A stretch of DNA of 64,000 nt, from positions 2,585,673 through 2,649,672 of the forward strand of contig NZ_WHOY01000031.1 of assembly GCF_009765445.1 (NCBI RefSeq), given 5' to 3'. The DNA comes from Pantoea sp. BAV 3049. Its GTDB lineage: Bacteria; Pseudomonadota; Gammaproteobacteria; Enterobacterales; Enterobacteriaceae. How positions within the stretch are numbered: position 1 is the first letter of the stretch; every line of letters begins with the position of its first letter. This document shows, piece by piece, positions 45,594 to 53,992 of the stretch. Both the position numbers and the translations under genes were made by a program. Under the pieces are notes generated by a model. It was given only the letters and a program-made list of their open reading frames with translations, did not search any database and was not told the origin of the DNA.

Positions 45594-46997
45594 ATGGCTG
45601 AAAAGCACATCGTAATTATCGGCGGCGGGTTCACCGGTACGGCGCTGGCGATCCACCTTGCGCGTCTCGGCACTGCAGGGCTGAAAGTGACGATAATCGA
45701 ACCCCGCAAGCAGCTGGCGCAGGGCGTTGCCTATGGCACCCGCGATCCGGCGCATCGCATTAATGTGCCGGCTTCACGCATGCAACTTTCTGCAGCTGAA
45801 GAAGGGGATTTTGACCGCTGGTATCGCGCTTCGGCCGCGCTGGACACCGATCCGGATGCACTCTGGTATGACGGTAAAGTTTACCCACAGCGCGGGCAGT
45901 TTGCGGCCTATGTTGCGGCGCGGTTTGCCGAAGAGAAATCAGCCTCACCCGTTGTGCTCCACCACCTTCGCGATAAAGCTGTCGCGCTGAATGGTAATGA
46001 CGTTGTCACTTTTTCAGGGCAGCGGATCGCCGCTGATGAAGTGGTATTGGCGATCAGCCATCCGCCGCCAGCCCTGCCGCATAAGCTGGCTGAAGCATTA
46101 TATGGGCATCCGGGGCTGATCGCCAACCCATGGCGGCATGATGCTCTGGCCGCCGTGGAGCAGGACGATCGCGTAGCGATTATTGGCAGCGGCCTCACTA
46201 TGTCCGACGTGGTGGCCTCGCTGCAGCGGCAGGGGCATCGCGGGGAGATTGTGGTCTTCTCACGCCGTGGACAACTGCCCAGAAATAACCTCAGCGGTAA
46301 TTTTGATCCCCGCCCGCTGGATTACGACCGCCCGCAGCAGGCCACCGCCCAAGCCTGGCTGAAGCGGATCCGGTCAGAAGTGCGTGAGGCCGCCGCTGAA
46401 AATTTGCCGTGGCAGCTGGTGCTCGACGACATCCGCCAGAATGGTCAGCGCATCTGGCAGCAGTTGTCGTTAAAAGAGCAGCGGCGTTTTCTGCGCCATC
46501 TGCGCCCGTGGTGGGACGTTCATCGCTATCGCATCGCGCCGCAGGTCAGCGAAGTTCTGGAGCAGCGCCAGCAGAGCGGCAAGCTTCGGGTGATTGCAGC
46601 CCGTCTGGACCAGATCTCGGCGGATAACGGCGCGATTAATCTGACCCTCAAGCCGCGTACTGGCGGGGCAGAAACCCTGACTGTGGATCGGCTGATTGTC
46701 ACCACCGGTCCGGCACATGGCGCGCTGTTGCAGAGTGATGCGCTGCTGAGCCAGCTGGCCGCAAAAGGCACCGTTCAGGCCGACCCGCTGGCGCTCGGCA
46801 TTCACGTCAATGCTGCGTCACAGACGCTGAACGAACAGGGGGACGCCAATCCTCATCTGTACGTGGTCGGACCGGCAGCCCGTGGCCGGTTTGGCGAACT
46901 GATGGGGCTGCCTCAGGTGGCCGAACACGCGGAGTCTCTGGCCTGCCAGCTGCTCGGCGTTCCTTCCCTGACGGCCAGAGAGCGATGTCCCGCTTAA
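45594..46997 (+). CDS. FAD/NAD(P)-binding oxidoreductase-like protein
   Basis: 467 residues. N-terminal dinucleotide motif IVIIGGGFTGTALAIHLARL, a second nucleotide-binding motif VAIIGSGLTMSDVVASL near residue 200, and a C-terminal FAD segment ending NPHLYVVGPAARGRFGELMGLPQVAEHA. It fits the FAD-NAD(P)-binding family (PF13454 type), whose substrates are mostly unknown. It lies 23 bp after ssuD and upstream of a DszA-type monooxygenase, so it probably takes part in the same pathway. It could supply reduced flavin, but nothing in the sequence proves that. Confidence 0.8.
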   Translation: MAEKHIVIIGGGFTGTALAIHLARLGTAGLKVTIIEPRKQLAQGVAYGTRDPAHRINVPASRMQLSAAEEGDFDRWYRASAALDTDPDALWYDGKVYPQRGQFAAYVAARFAEEKSASPVVLHHLRDKAVALNGNDVVTFSGQRIAADEVVLAISHPPPALPHKLAEALYGHPGLIANPWRHDALAAVEQDDRVAIIGSGLTMSDVVASLQRQGHRGEIVVFSRRGQLPRNNLSGNFDPRPLDYDRPQQATAQAWLKRIRSEVREAAAENLPWQLVLDDIRQNGQRIWQQLSLKEQRRFLRHLRPWWDVHRYRIAPQVSEVLEQRQQSGKLRVIAARLDQISADNGAINLTLKPRTGGAETLTVDRLIVTTGPAHGALLQSDALLSQLAAKGTVQADPLALGIHVNAASQTLNEQGDANPHLYVVGPAARGRFGELMGLPQVAEHAESLACQLLGVPSLTARERCPA

Positions 46998-47089
46998 CAA
47001 CTCCCGTTTAACCTCAGCATTTCTCATTGATTAAAATATTTGCCGCGACGGACGGAGCGCCTCTGCCCGTCGCCGCTCTGGAGCCTGCT

Positions 47090-48502
47090 ATGCCATCGCA
47101 ACGTGAAATTCGCCTTAATGCTTTTGATATGAACTGTGTCGGTCACCAGTCTCCCGGCCTGTGGGCGCATCCGCGCGATCGCTCCTGGCAATATAAAGAT
47201 CTCTCTTACTGGACCGATCTGGCCCGCCTGCTGGAGCGCGGCAAATTCGACGGGCTGTTTATTGCCGACGTGCTGGGCGTGTATGACGTGCTGAACGGTA
47301 ACAACGAAGCGGCGATCCGCCACGCGACCCAGGTGCCGGTCAACGATCCGCTGGCGCTGATCACCCCAATGGCGCTGGTCACTGAGCATCTGGGCTTTGG
47401 CCTGACGGCTTCGCTGTCGTTTGAACATCCTTATCCTTTTGCCCGCCGCCTCTCCACGCTGGATCACCTGACTAAAGGTCGCGTCGGCTGGAATATTGTC
47501 ACCTCGTATCTGGAGAGCGGCGCGCGCAATATCGGCTACCAGGCGCAAACCGATCACGATGCCCGTTATGACTATGCTGATGAGTATCTGCAGGTGATCT
47601 ACAAACTGCTGGAGGGCAGCTGGGAAGAGGGAGCGATCCTGCGTGATCGCGAGCGCCGTGTCTTCAGTGACCCGAAAAAGATCCACCCGATTAATCATCA
47701 GGGCACTTTTTTCCAGGTGCCAGGCATTCACCTGTGTGAACCTTCGCCGCAGCGCACGCCGGTGCTGTATCAGGCTGGCGCATCCAGCCGTGGCAAGCAG
47801 TTCGCGGCGGAACATGCTGAATGCGTCTTTGTCGCCGCGCCCTCAAAAGTTTTGCTGAAAAAAACCGTTGCTGATATTCGTCGCCGCGCTGCTGAAGCGG
47901 GGCGGGATCCGCGCAGCATCCTGATTTTCAACCTGCAAACGGTGATTGTCGGTGAAACGGACAAAGCCGCGCAGGCGAAATGGCAGGAGTACAAAAGCCA
48001 CGTCAGCTACGAAGGCGCGCTGGCGCTGATCTCCGGCTGGACCGGCATCGATTTCGGCCAGTATCAGCCGGACCAGGTGTTGAAGCATCTGCACACCAAT
48101 GCCATTCAGTCGGCGGTGGAAACCTTCTCTACCGCCGATCCGAACCGCCAGTGGACGGTGCAGGCGCTGGCGGACTGGGTGGGTATCGGCGGCTTTGGTC
48201 CGCTGCTGGTGGGCAGCGCGGAAACGGTGGCTGACGAGCTGCAGAGCTGGGTGGAGGAGACGGACGTGGACGGCTTCAACCTGGCCTATGCCGTGACCCA
48301 TGAAACGTTCACCGACGTGGTGGAGCTGCTGGTGCCTGAACTGCAAAAACGCGGTGTTTACAAGCAGGAGTACCAGCCCGGCACGCTGCGCGAGAAGCTG
48401 TTCCGGCAGGGACCAAAGCTGGAGGCGCCGCATCCGGGAGCGGGCTATCGTCGTACATCCAGCAACACGCTAAAAACTGGGAGCGAGGAGGCCGTACGAT
48501 AG
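47090..48502 (+). CDS. NtaA/SnaA/DszA-family flavin-dependent monooxygenase (first copy)
   Basis: 470 residues from the ATG at 47090, with GGAG 6 bp upstream; a TTG at 47027 would extend the frame by 21 residues without a ribosome site. Luciferase-like TIM barrel: LNAFDMNCVGHQSPGLWAHP, VPVNDPLALITPMALVTEHL, FARRLSTLDHLTKGRVGWNI and SPQRTPVLYQAGASSRGKQF are family landmarks. Members oxidise nitrilotriacetate, dibenzothiophene sulfone or S-alkyl-cysteine derivatives with FMNH2 from a partner reductase. About 40-50% identical by eye to the copies at 51455 and 57564. The exact substrate is unknown. Confidence 0.92.
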   Translation: MPSQREIRLNAFDMNCVGHQSPGLWAHPRDRSWQYKDLSYWTDLARLLERGKFDGLFIADVLGVYDVLNGNNEAAIRHATQVPVNDPLALITPMALVTEHLGFGLTASLSFEHPYPFARRLSTLDHLTKGRVGWNIVTSYLESGARNIGYQAQTDHDARYDYADEYLQVIYKLLEGSWEEGAILRDRERRVFSDPKKIHPINHQGTFFQVPGIHLCEPSPQRTPVLYQAGASSRGKQFAAEHAECVFVAAPSKVLLKKTVADIRRRAAEAGRDPRSILIFNLQTVIVGETDKAAQAKWQEYKSHVSYEGALALISGWTGIDFGQYQPDQVLKHLHTNAIQSAVETFSTADPNRQWTVQALADWVGIGGFGPLLVGSAETVADELQSWVEETDVDGFNLAYAVTHETFTDVVELLVPELQKRGVYKQEYQPGTLREKLFRQGPKLEAPHPGAGYRRTSSNTLKTGSEEAVR

Positions 48503-48561
48503 CAGGTGCCCGTTACGCCTGAGTGCCACGGTGAGATAATCGTGAAGCTGAACTGAACAGA

Positions 48562-48586
48562 CCGGATTAGCCTGAGGCTAATCCGG
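48562..48586 (+). terminator. Strong hairpin after the first ssuD-led gene set
   Basis: A perfect 11-bp stem CCGGATTAGCC/GGCTAATCCGG with loop TGA lies 60 bp past the stop codon. The T-run is weak, so it may be a terminator or an RNA-stabilising element. Confidence 0.65.
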
Positions 48587-48720
48587 CGTTGGCGCTTGTG
48601 GCTTTTAATGATTTAACTTATTGAATTTTAGGTATTTTATAGCACTTATTGTTGTTTGTTTTCAGCCGCAATCCTTTCTATAACAGCTCATCACCTGCCA
48701 ATAATAAAATTGAGGATACG

Positions 48721-50184
48721 ATGAGTACAATCAACCTTGACGGCGAGCTGGGTTCACCGACGCCGCACTCAACACCGGTCCGGTCCGTCAGCGACGTGGC
48801 GAAACTGATTAACGGCAACACCCACAAAAACAGCTATGCGCGCTTTATCGTCTTTCTGGCGCTGGGCGGCGTGTTTCTTGACGCCTATGACCTGACCACG
48901 CTCTCCTACGGCATCGATGACGTGGTAAAAGAATTTGGCCTGACGCCAACGCTGACCGGGTTTGTCACCTCGTCCATTATGATCGGCACCATCTTCGGCA
49001 ACCTGCTGGGCGGCTGGCTGACCGACAAATATGGCCGCTACTCGGTATTTATGGCCGATATGCTGTTCTTTGTGGTCTCTGCCATCGCCGCCGGTCTGGC
49101 CCCCAATGTCTGGGTGCTGATTGGCGCCCGTTTCCTGATGGGGGTTGGCGTGGGTATCGATCTGCCGGTGGCGATGGCCTATCTGGCCGAGTTTTCGAAG
49201 TTTACCGGCAAGGGCAACAAAGCCGCGCGACTGGCCGCCTGGTGCCCGATGTGGTACGCCGCGTCTTCGGCCTGTTTCTTTATCATCTTTGCGCTCTATT
49301 TCCTGTTGCCTGAAGAGCATCTTGACTGGTTGTGGCGTGCTTCGCTGCTGTTTGGTGCCATTCCCGCGCTGCTGATCATCGCGGTACGCAGCAAATTTAT
49401 GAATGAATCGCCGCTGTGGGCTGCCAATCAGGGCGACCTGACCAGTGCCGTGCGCATTCTGCGCGACTCTTATGGTATTGCAGCGCACGAAGCAAAACCC
49501 ACAGCCGCGCAGCAGGAGAAAAAAGTCCTGCCAAAAGTCAGCTTTCGCGTGCTGTTCCAGAAACCGTACCTCGAACGCACTATTGTCACCGCAGTAATGA
49601 ATATCTGTATCTCCTTTGAATACACGGCCATAGCCTTCTTCCTGCCGTCGATTCTGGCGCAGTTCCTCGGAACGGGCGTGTTTGAAACCATCTCGGCCTC
49701 GCTGGGGCTGAACGCGCTGTTCGCTTTCACTGGCGGATTACTGGGGATGCGCCTGGCGTGGAAATTCCCCTCGCGCCACGTAGCGATTGCCGGTTTTGCC
49801 CTGCAGTTTCTCGCGCTGATTTCGCTGGCGCTGGTCGGGCATCCGCAGGCGACCATTGGCGTGGTGTTTGCCATTCTGCTGCTGGGACTGTGGCTGTTCG
49901 CCGAAGGCTTTGGTCCTGGCGCGCAAATGATGATCTACCCGTCGCTCTCCTATCCGACTCATATCCGTGCCACCGGCGTTGGCTTTGGCCGTTCGCTGTC
50001 CGGCATCGGCAGCGCGCTGGCGCTGTTTATCCTGCCGATCCTGCAGGCTTCCTTTGGTACCAATATGTTCTGGATCGTCTCGCTGGCGGCCGTTATCCCA
50101 ATTTTCTTCCTGTTGATTATCCGCTTCGAGCCGACCCGTCAGGATATCGATGATCAATCTGAAACCGGAGAACACCATGTCTGA
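48721..50184 (+). CDS. MFS transporter (sugar/aromatic acid porter type)
   Basis: 487 residues from the ATG at 48721 with GAGG upstream; the frame is open 24 codons earlier without support. Twelve membrane helices. The TM2-TM3 motif GGWLTDKYGRYSVFMAD and the TM4 region RFLMGVGVGIDLPVAMAYLAEF fit the sugar porter/aromatic acid symporter branch. It opens a second transcription unit and overlaps the SfnB-type gene by 8 bp, so it probably imports the sulfur-containing substrate of the enzymes that follow. Confidence 0.88.
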   Translation: MSTINLDGELGSPTPHSTPVRSVSDVAKLINGNTHKNSYARFIVFLALGGVFLDAYDLTTLSYGIDDVVKEFGLTPTLTGFVTSSIMIGTIFGNLLGGWLTDKYGRYSVFMADMLFFVVSAIAAGLAPNVWVLIGARFLMGVGVGIDLPVAMAYLAEFSKFTGKGNKAARLAAWCPMWYAASSACFFIIFALYFLLPEEHLDWLWRASLLFGAIPALLIIAVRSKFMNESPLWAANQGDLTSAVRILRDSYGIAAHEAKPTAAQQEKKVLPKVSFRVLFQKPYLERTIVTAVMNICISFEYTAIAFFLPSILAQFLGTGVFETISASLGLNALFAFTGGLLGMRLAWKFPSRHVAIAGFALQFLALISLALVGHPQATIGVVFAILLLGLWLFAEGFGPGAQMMIYPSLSYPTHIRATGVGFGRSLSGIGSALALFILPILQASFGTNMFWIVSLAAVIPIFFLLIIRFEPTRQDIDDQSETGEHHV

Positions 50185-51388
50185 ATTCAACTCGCCTGAT
50201 AACACCGAACTGGCGTCGCGCTTTCGTCCGATCTTTGCCCGTATTGCCGAAGGGGCAGTTGCGCGGGAGGGCGGCCGCCAGCTGGCTCACGAGCCGATCC
50301 GCTGGCTGAAAGAGGCCGGTTTCGGCACCCTGCGTATTCCGGTCCGCGAGGGAGGTTTTGGCGCGACGTTGCCACAGCTGTTCCGGCTGCTGACTGAACT
50401 TGCGGAAGCTGACTCCAATCTGCCGCAGGCGCTGCGTGCGCATTTCGCCTTTGTCGAAGATCGCCTGAACCAGCCGGACAGCGAGGAGCGGCAGCGCTGG
50501 TTCGCCCGTTTCCGCGATGGCGAGCTGGTGGGCAGCGGCTGGAGTGAAACCGGGAACATGAAGCTGGGGGAAGTGTTAACCAGAGTCTCCCCGGCAGATA
50601 ACGGCTGGCTGCTGGAGGGCGAGAAGTTTTACAGCACCGGCACGCTGTATGCCGACTGGATCGATGTTTATGCCCGGCGCAGCGATAACGATCGGGATGT
50701 GATCGCTTTGGTCAGCACGCATCAGGCTGGCGTCGCGCGTGAGGACGACTGGGACGGCTTCGGCCAGCGGCTCACCGGCAGCGGCACCACGCGCTTCAGC
50801 AAGGCGAGGGTTGAGCAGACCCATGTCTACGACTTCAGCGAGCGTTTTCGCTATCAGACCGCTTTCTATCAGCATGTGCTGCTGTCAACGCTGGCTGGCA
50901 TTGGCCGGGCCATCACCCGTGATGCGGCGCAGGGCGTGGCGCAGCGTAAAAGAGTCTACAGCCACGGCAACGCCAGGTTGGTGAAGCAGGATGTTCAGGT
51001 GCTGCAGGTGGTCGGGCAGATCGCCAGCCAGGCCTGGGCGGTGGACGCTACGGTGCAGCGTGCAAGCCACTCGCTGCAACAGGCGTTTGAGGTGCAGCAG
51101 CGCGGCGGCGGCGAAGAGGAGATTAAGCAGGCGAATATTCTGGCCGAAGTGGAGGCAGCCAAAGCGCAGGTCATTGCCAGCGAATTGGTCCCCCGTGCGG
51201 CGACCGAGCTGTTCAACGCGCTGGGCGCTTCCGACACTTGTGTCAGTAAAGCGCTGGATCGTCACTGGCGCAATGCCCGCACCGTCTCTTCGCACAATCC
51301 GGTGATCTATAAATCCCGTAACGTCGGTGACTGGGAAGTGAATGGCACCCAGCCGACCTTTATCTGGCAAATCGGCCACGGAGAGTAA
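50177..51388 (+). CDS. SfnB-family acyl-CoA dehydrogenase-like oxidoreductase
   Basis: 403 residues from the ATG at 50177 (CGGAG upstream). Acyl-CoA dehydrogenase fold: an N-terminal helical domain, the middle beta-domain with LVGSGWSETGNMKLGEVLTRV, and a C-terminal four-helix bundle. It resembles the SfnB/DszC group, which uses reduced flavin to oxygenate sulfur compounds under sulfur limitation rather than acyl-CoA. It is translationally coupled to the MFS gene and followed 66 bp later by a DszA-type monooxygenase. Confidence 0.85.
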   Translation: MSEFNSPDNTELASRFRPIFARIAEGAVAREGGRQLAHEPIRWLKEAGFGTLRIPVREGGFGATLPQLFRLLTELAEADSNLPQALRAHFAFVEDRLNQPDSEERQRWFARFRDGELVGSGWSETGNMKLGEVLTRVSPADNGWLLEGEKFYSTGTLYADWIDVYARRSDNDRDVIALVSTHQAGVAREDDWDGFGQRLTGSGTTRFSKARVEQTHVYDFSERFRYQTAFYQHVLLSTLAGIGRAITRDAAQGVAQRKRVYSHGNARLVKQDVQVLQVVGQIASQAWAVDATVQRASHSLQQAFEVQQRGGGEEEIKQANILAEVEAAKAQVIASELVPRAATELFNALGASDTCVSKALDRHWRNARTVSSHNPVIYKSRNVGDWEVNGTQPTFIWQIGHGE

Positions 51389-51454
51389 GAGGGGTCATGA
51401 TGTTTTTACTCAGTATCGCTCCGGCGAACGGAATTTACCGCAGAGAGGGCCGCC

Positions 51455-52834
51455 ATGAGCCAGCATGCTAAGCAGATCCTGCTTAACGCTTTTAACATGA
51501 ACTGCGTCGGCCATATCCATCACGGAATGTGGACTCATCCACAGGACCGATCCACCGATTTCAACCAGCTGAACTACTGGCTGGATCTTGCGCGCACGCT
51601 GGAAAAAGGGCTGTTTGACGGGCTGTTTATCGCCGACATTCTCGGGGTGTATGACGTCTATCAGCAGGGGATTGCGCTGACCGCCAGCGAGTCGATCCAG
51701 TTGCCGGTCAATGATCCGCTGATGCTGGTTTCGGCCATGGCCAGCGTCACCGATCACCTGGGATTCAGCCTGACGGCCAATCTCAGTTATGAATCGCCTT
51801 ACCCATTTGCCCGCCGCTTCTCCACCCTTGACCACCTGACCAGTGGTCGGGTGGGCTGGAATATTGTCACCGGCTATCTGGACAGCGCGGCGCGGGCGAT
51901 GGGCCAGACGCAGCTCCTGAGCCACGACAGCCGTTACGAGCGGGCAGATGAGTTTCTTGACGTCAGTTATCAGCTGTGGGAAGGCAGCTGGGAGGAGGGT
52001 GCGGTGCCTGCCAACCGTGAGCAGCGACGCTATGCCGATGCCAGCAAAATCCACCCGATTCACCACCACGGCAAGTTTTATCAGGTTGAGGGATATCACC
52101 TGTCGTCACCTTCACCACAGCGTACGCCGCTGCTGTTTCAGGCTGGCAGCTCGGCGCGGGGCGTCAGGTTCGCAGGGCGTCATGCGGAGTGCAGTTTTGT
52201 TAACGGCAGCACCCCACAGGCGATGCGAAGCCAGGTGGAGAAACTGCGCATGGCCGCCCGCGAAGCCGGACGCCAGCCGGAAGATATAAAAGTCTTTATG
52301 GGCATCTCGGTGATCGTCGCGCCAACGGAAAAGGAGGCGCAGGAGAAACACCGCGAGTACCTGAGCTATGCCAGCCCGGAGGCCGGGATTGCCCACTTCT
52401 CCAGTTCTGTCGGTATCGACCTGGCGCAGTTTGGCCTGGATGAACCGATCCGGACCGGTGATACCCGGGCGATTGAATCGGTGAGTAAAGCCTATGACGG
52501 CTGGACCCGCCGCCAGCTGCTTGAGCAGCACGCGCTGGGAGGACGTTATGCGCTGATTGTCGGCAGTCCGTCACAGGTGGCAGACCAGATGATCCACTGG
52601 ATGGACGAAGCCGGGATTGATGGTTTCAACCTGACGCGCATCGTCAATCCGCAAAGTTACATCGATTTTATTAACCTGGTAGTGCCAGAGTTACAACAGC
52701 GCGGACGTTATAAAACCGGCTATCAATCCGGTTCGCTGCGTAAAAAACTGTTTGGTCACGATCGGTTATCCTCACGCCATCCTGCAGCCCGCTGGCGGCC
52801 CGGTGGATGCGCTTATGCTGAAAATGATTATTAA
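51455..52834 (+). CDS. NtaA/SnaA/DszA-family flavin-dependent monooxygenase (second copy)
   Basis: 459 residues. Family landmarks: LNAFNMNCVGHIHHGMWTHP, FDGLFIADILGVYDVY, VPVNDPLMLVSAMASVTDHL, FARRFSTLDHLTSGRVGWNI and SPQRTPLLFQAGSSARG. It is closest in this window to the copy at 47090. AGAGAGGG precedes the ATG. Third gene of the MFS-sfnB unit. Paired SfnB-type and DszA-type enzymes suggest successive oxygenations of one sulfur substrate, as DszC and DszA do, though the substrate here is unknown. Confidence 0.92.
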   Translation: MSQHAKQILLNAFNMNCVGHIHHGMWTHPQDRSTDFNQLNYWLDLARTLEKGLFDGLFIADILGVYDVYQQGIALTASESIQLPVNDPLMLVSAMASVTDHLGFSLTANLSYESPYPFARRFSTLDHLTSGRVGWNIVTGYLDSAARAMGQTQLLSHDSRYERADEFLDVSYQLWEGSWEEGAVPANREQRRYADASKIHPIHHHGKFYQVEGYHLSSPSPQRTPLLFQAGSSARGVRFAGRHAECSFVNGSTPQAMRSQVEKLRMAAREAGRQPEDIKVFMGISVIVAPTEKEAQEKHREYLSYASPEAGIAHFSSSVGIDLAQFGLDEPIRTGDTRAIESVSKAYDGWTRRQLLEQHALGGRYALIVGSPSQVADQMIHWMDEAGIDGFNLTRIVNPQSYIDFINLVVPELQQRGRYKTGYQSGSLRKKLFGHDRLSSRHPAARWRPGGCAYAENDY

Positions 52835-52907
52835 TAAATCAGAAATGAATTTTGCGCGTAATGTATTTTAATTCTGTCTGGCAAAAACCCTTAGCTGAAA
52901 TTGATCT

Positions 52908-52942
52908 GATTGCCAGGAAATAGTTGTGCTAACCTGGCAATC
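52908..52942. promoter_or_regulatory. Inverted repeat upstream of the ribose-type transporter operon
   Basis: GATTGCCAGG (52908-52917) and CCTGGCAATC (52933-52942) are perfect 10-bp inverted arms separated by 15 bp, just before the ribosome site of the binding-protein gene. It could be a regulator operator or an RNA hairpin; there is no T-run. Confidence 0.55.
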
Positions 52943-52966
52943 TTCACCTTCTCCAGGATATTTATC

Positions 52967-53992
52967 ATGATGATGGCTACTAAAATAAAAAATGCTGTTC
53001 GCCTGAAAAAGATTTTTAAAACATCGCTGGCCGCTATACTGACAGCGTCAGTATTATTCTCTCTTCCCGTTCATGCGGAAGGCAATGATGATAATATCCC
53101 CTCGCTGAAAGGAAAACGCATTGGTATTACCGTCGCCGGAACCGATCATTACTGGGATTTAAAAGCCTATCAGGGACAGATTGATGAGGTGAAACGCCTG
53201 GGCGGCACGCCGATAGCGCTGGATGGCGGGCGCAAAGAGGCACAGCAAATCTCGCAGATCCAGACGCTTATCGCACAAAAGCCCGACGCGATTATCGAGA
53301 CGCTGGGCACGGCTTCAGTGCTGGAGCCGTGGCTGAAAAAAATCCGCGCGGCAGGGATCCCTTTATTTACTGTTGATACGGCAAGCCCTTCCAGTATTAA
53401 CGTCACCACCTCCGATAATTTTTACATTGGCGAGCAGCTGGCATTAAAAGTTGTCAGCGACCTGCGGGGGAAAGGAAATATCCTGGTATTTAATGGGTTT
53501 TATGGTGTGCCGGTGGTGGCGATGCGCTATGACCAGTTAAGAGCGGTATTAAAATGGTATCCTGAAATTAAAATTATTCAACCTGAACTGCGAGATGTTA
53601 TTCCAAATACCGTGCAGGATGCCTATGCGCAAATAAGCCAGCTGCTGAATAAATACCCGAAAGGATCGGTGCAGGCGATCTGGGCAGCCTGGGATGTGCC
53701 GCAAATCGGTGCCACTCAGGCCGTGGATGCTGCCGGGCGGACTGAGATCAAAACTTATGCCGTGGATGGCAGCCCGGATGTGGTGTCTCTGGTGAAAGAC
53801 CCGAAATCCAGTGCCGCTTCAGTCGTGGCGCAGCAACCCTATCTGATCGGCAAAACGGCCGTGCAGAACGCTGCCCGCTACCTGGCCGGCGACCATGATC
53901 TGCCGCCTGCCACCTATGTTCCGGCGCTGCTGGTGACCAAACAGAATGCCGCCGAAGTGCAGAAAGTGCTGGGCCAGAGTGATGGCAAGTAA
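52967..53992 (+). CDS. Ribose-type ABC transporter substrate-binding protein
   Basis: 341 residues from the first of three consecutive ATG/ATG/ATG codons at 52967, with CAGGA 8 bp upstream. A signal peptide ends around PVHAEG (about residue 38). The mature protein is a type I periplasmic-binding fold of the RbsB family (GKRIGITVAGTDHYWDLKAY, DAIIETLGTASVLEPWL, WAAWDVPQIGATQAVDAAGR). Sugar or autoinducer-2-like ligands are usual for the family. Placement among flavin monooxygenases suggests a different, perhaps sulfur-containing, ligand. The ATPase gene overlaps its end by 11 bp. Confidence 0.9.
   Translation: MMMATKIKNAVRLKKIFKTSLAAILTASVLFSLPVHAEGNDDNIPSLKGKRIGITVAGTDHYWDLKAYQGQIDEVKRLGGTPIALDGGRKEAQQISQIQTLIAQKPDAIIETLGTASVLEPWLKKIRAAGIPLFTVDTASPSSINVTTSDNFYIGEQLALKVVSDLRGKGNILVFNGFYGVPVVAMRYDQLRAVLKWYPEIKIIQPELRDVIPNTVQDAYAQISQLLNKYPKGSVQAIWAAWDVPQIGATQAVDAAGRTEIKTYAVDGSPDVVSLVKDPKSSAASVVAQQPYLIGKTAVQNAARYLAGDHDLPPATYVPALLVTKQNAAEVQKVLGQSDGK

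Noticed and set aside
47024..47815. 263-codon minus-strand frame opposite the first DszA-type gene
   Set aside because: Mirror frame; similar shadows appear opposite the other two copies, reflecting codon bias.
52916..52930. GG-N10-GC spacing upstream of the ribose-type operon as a second sigma-54 promoter
   Set aside because: Outside the GG and GC the -24 and -12 elements do not fit, and it falls in the loop of the inverted repeat.
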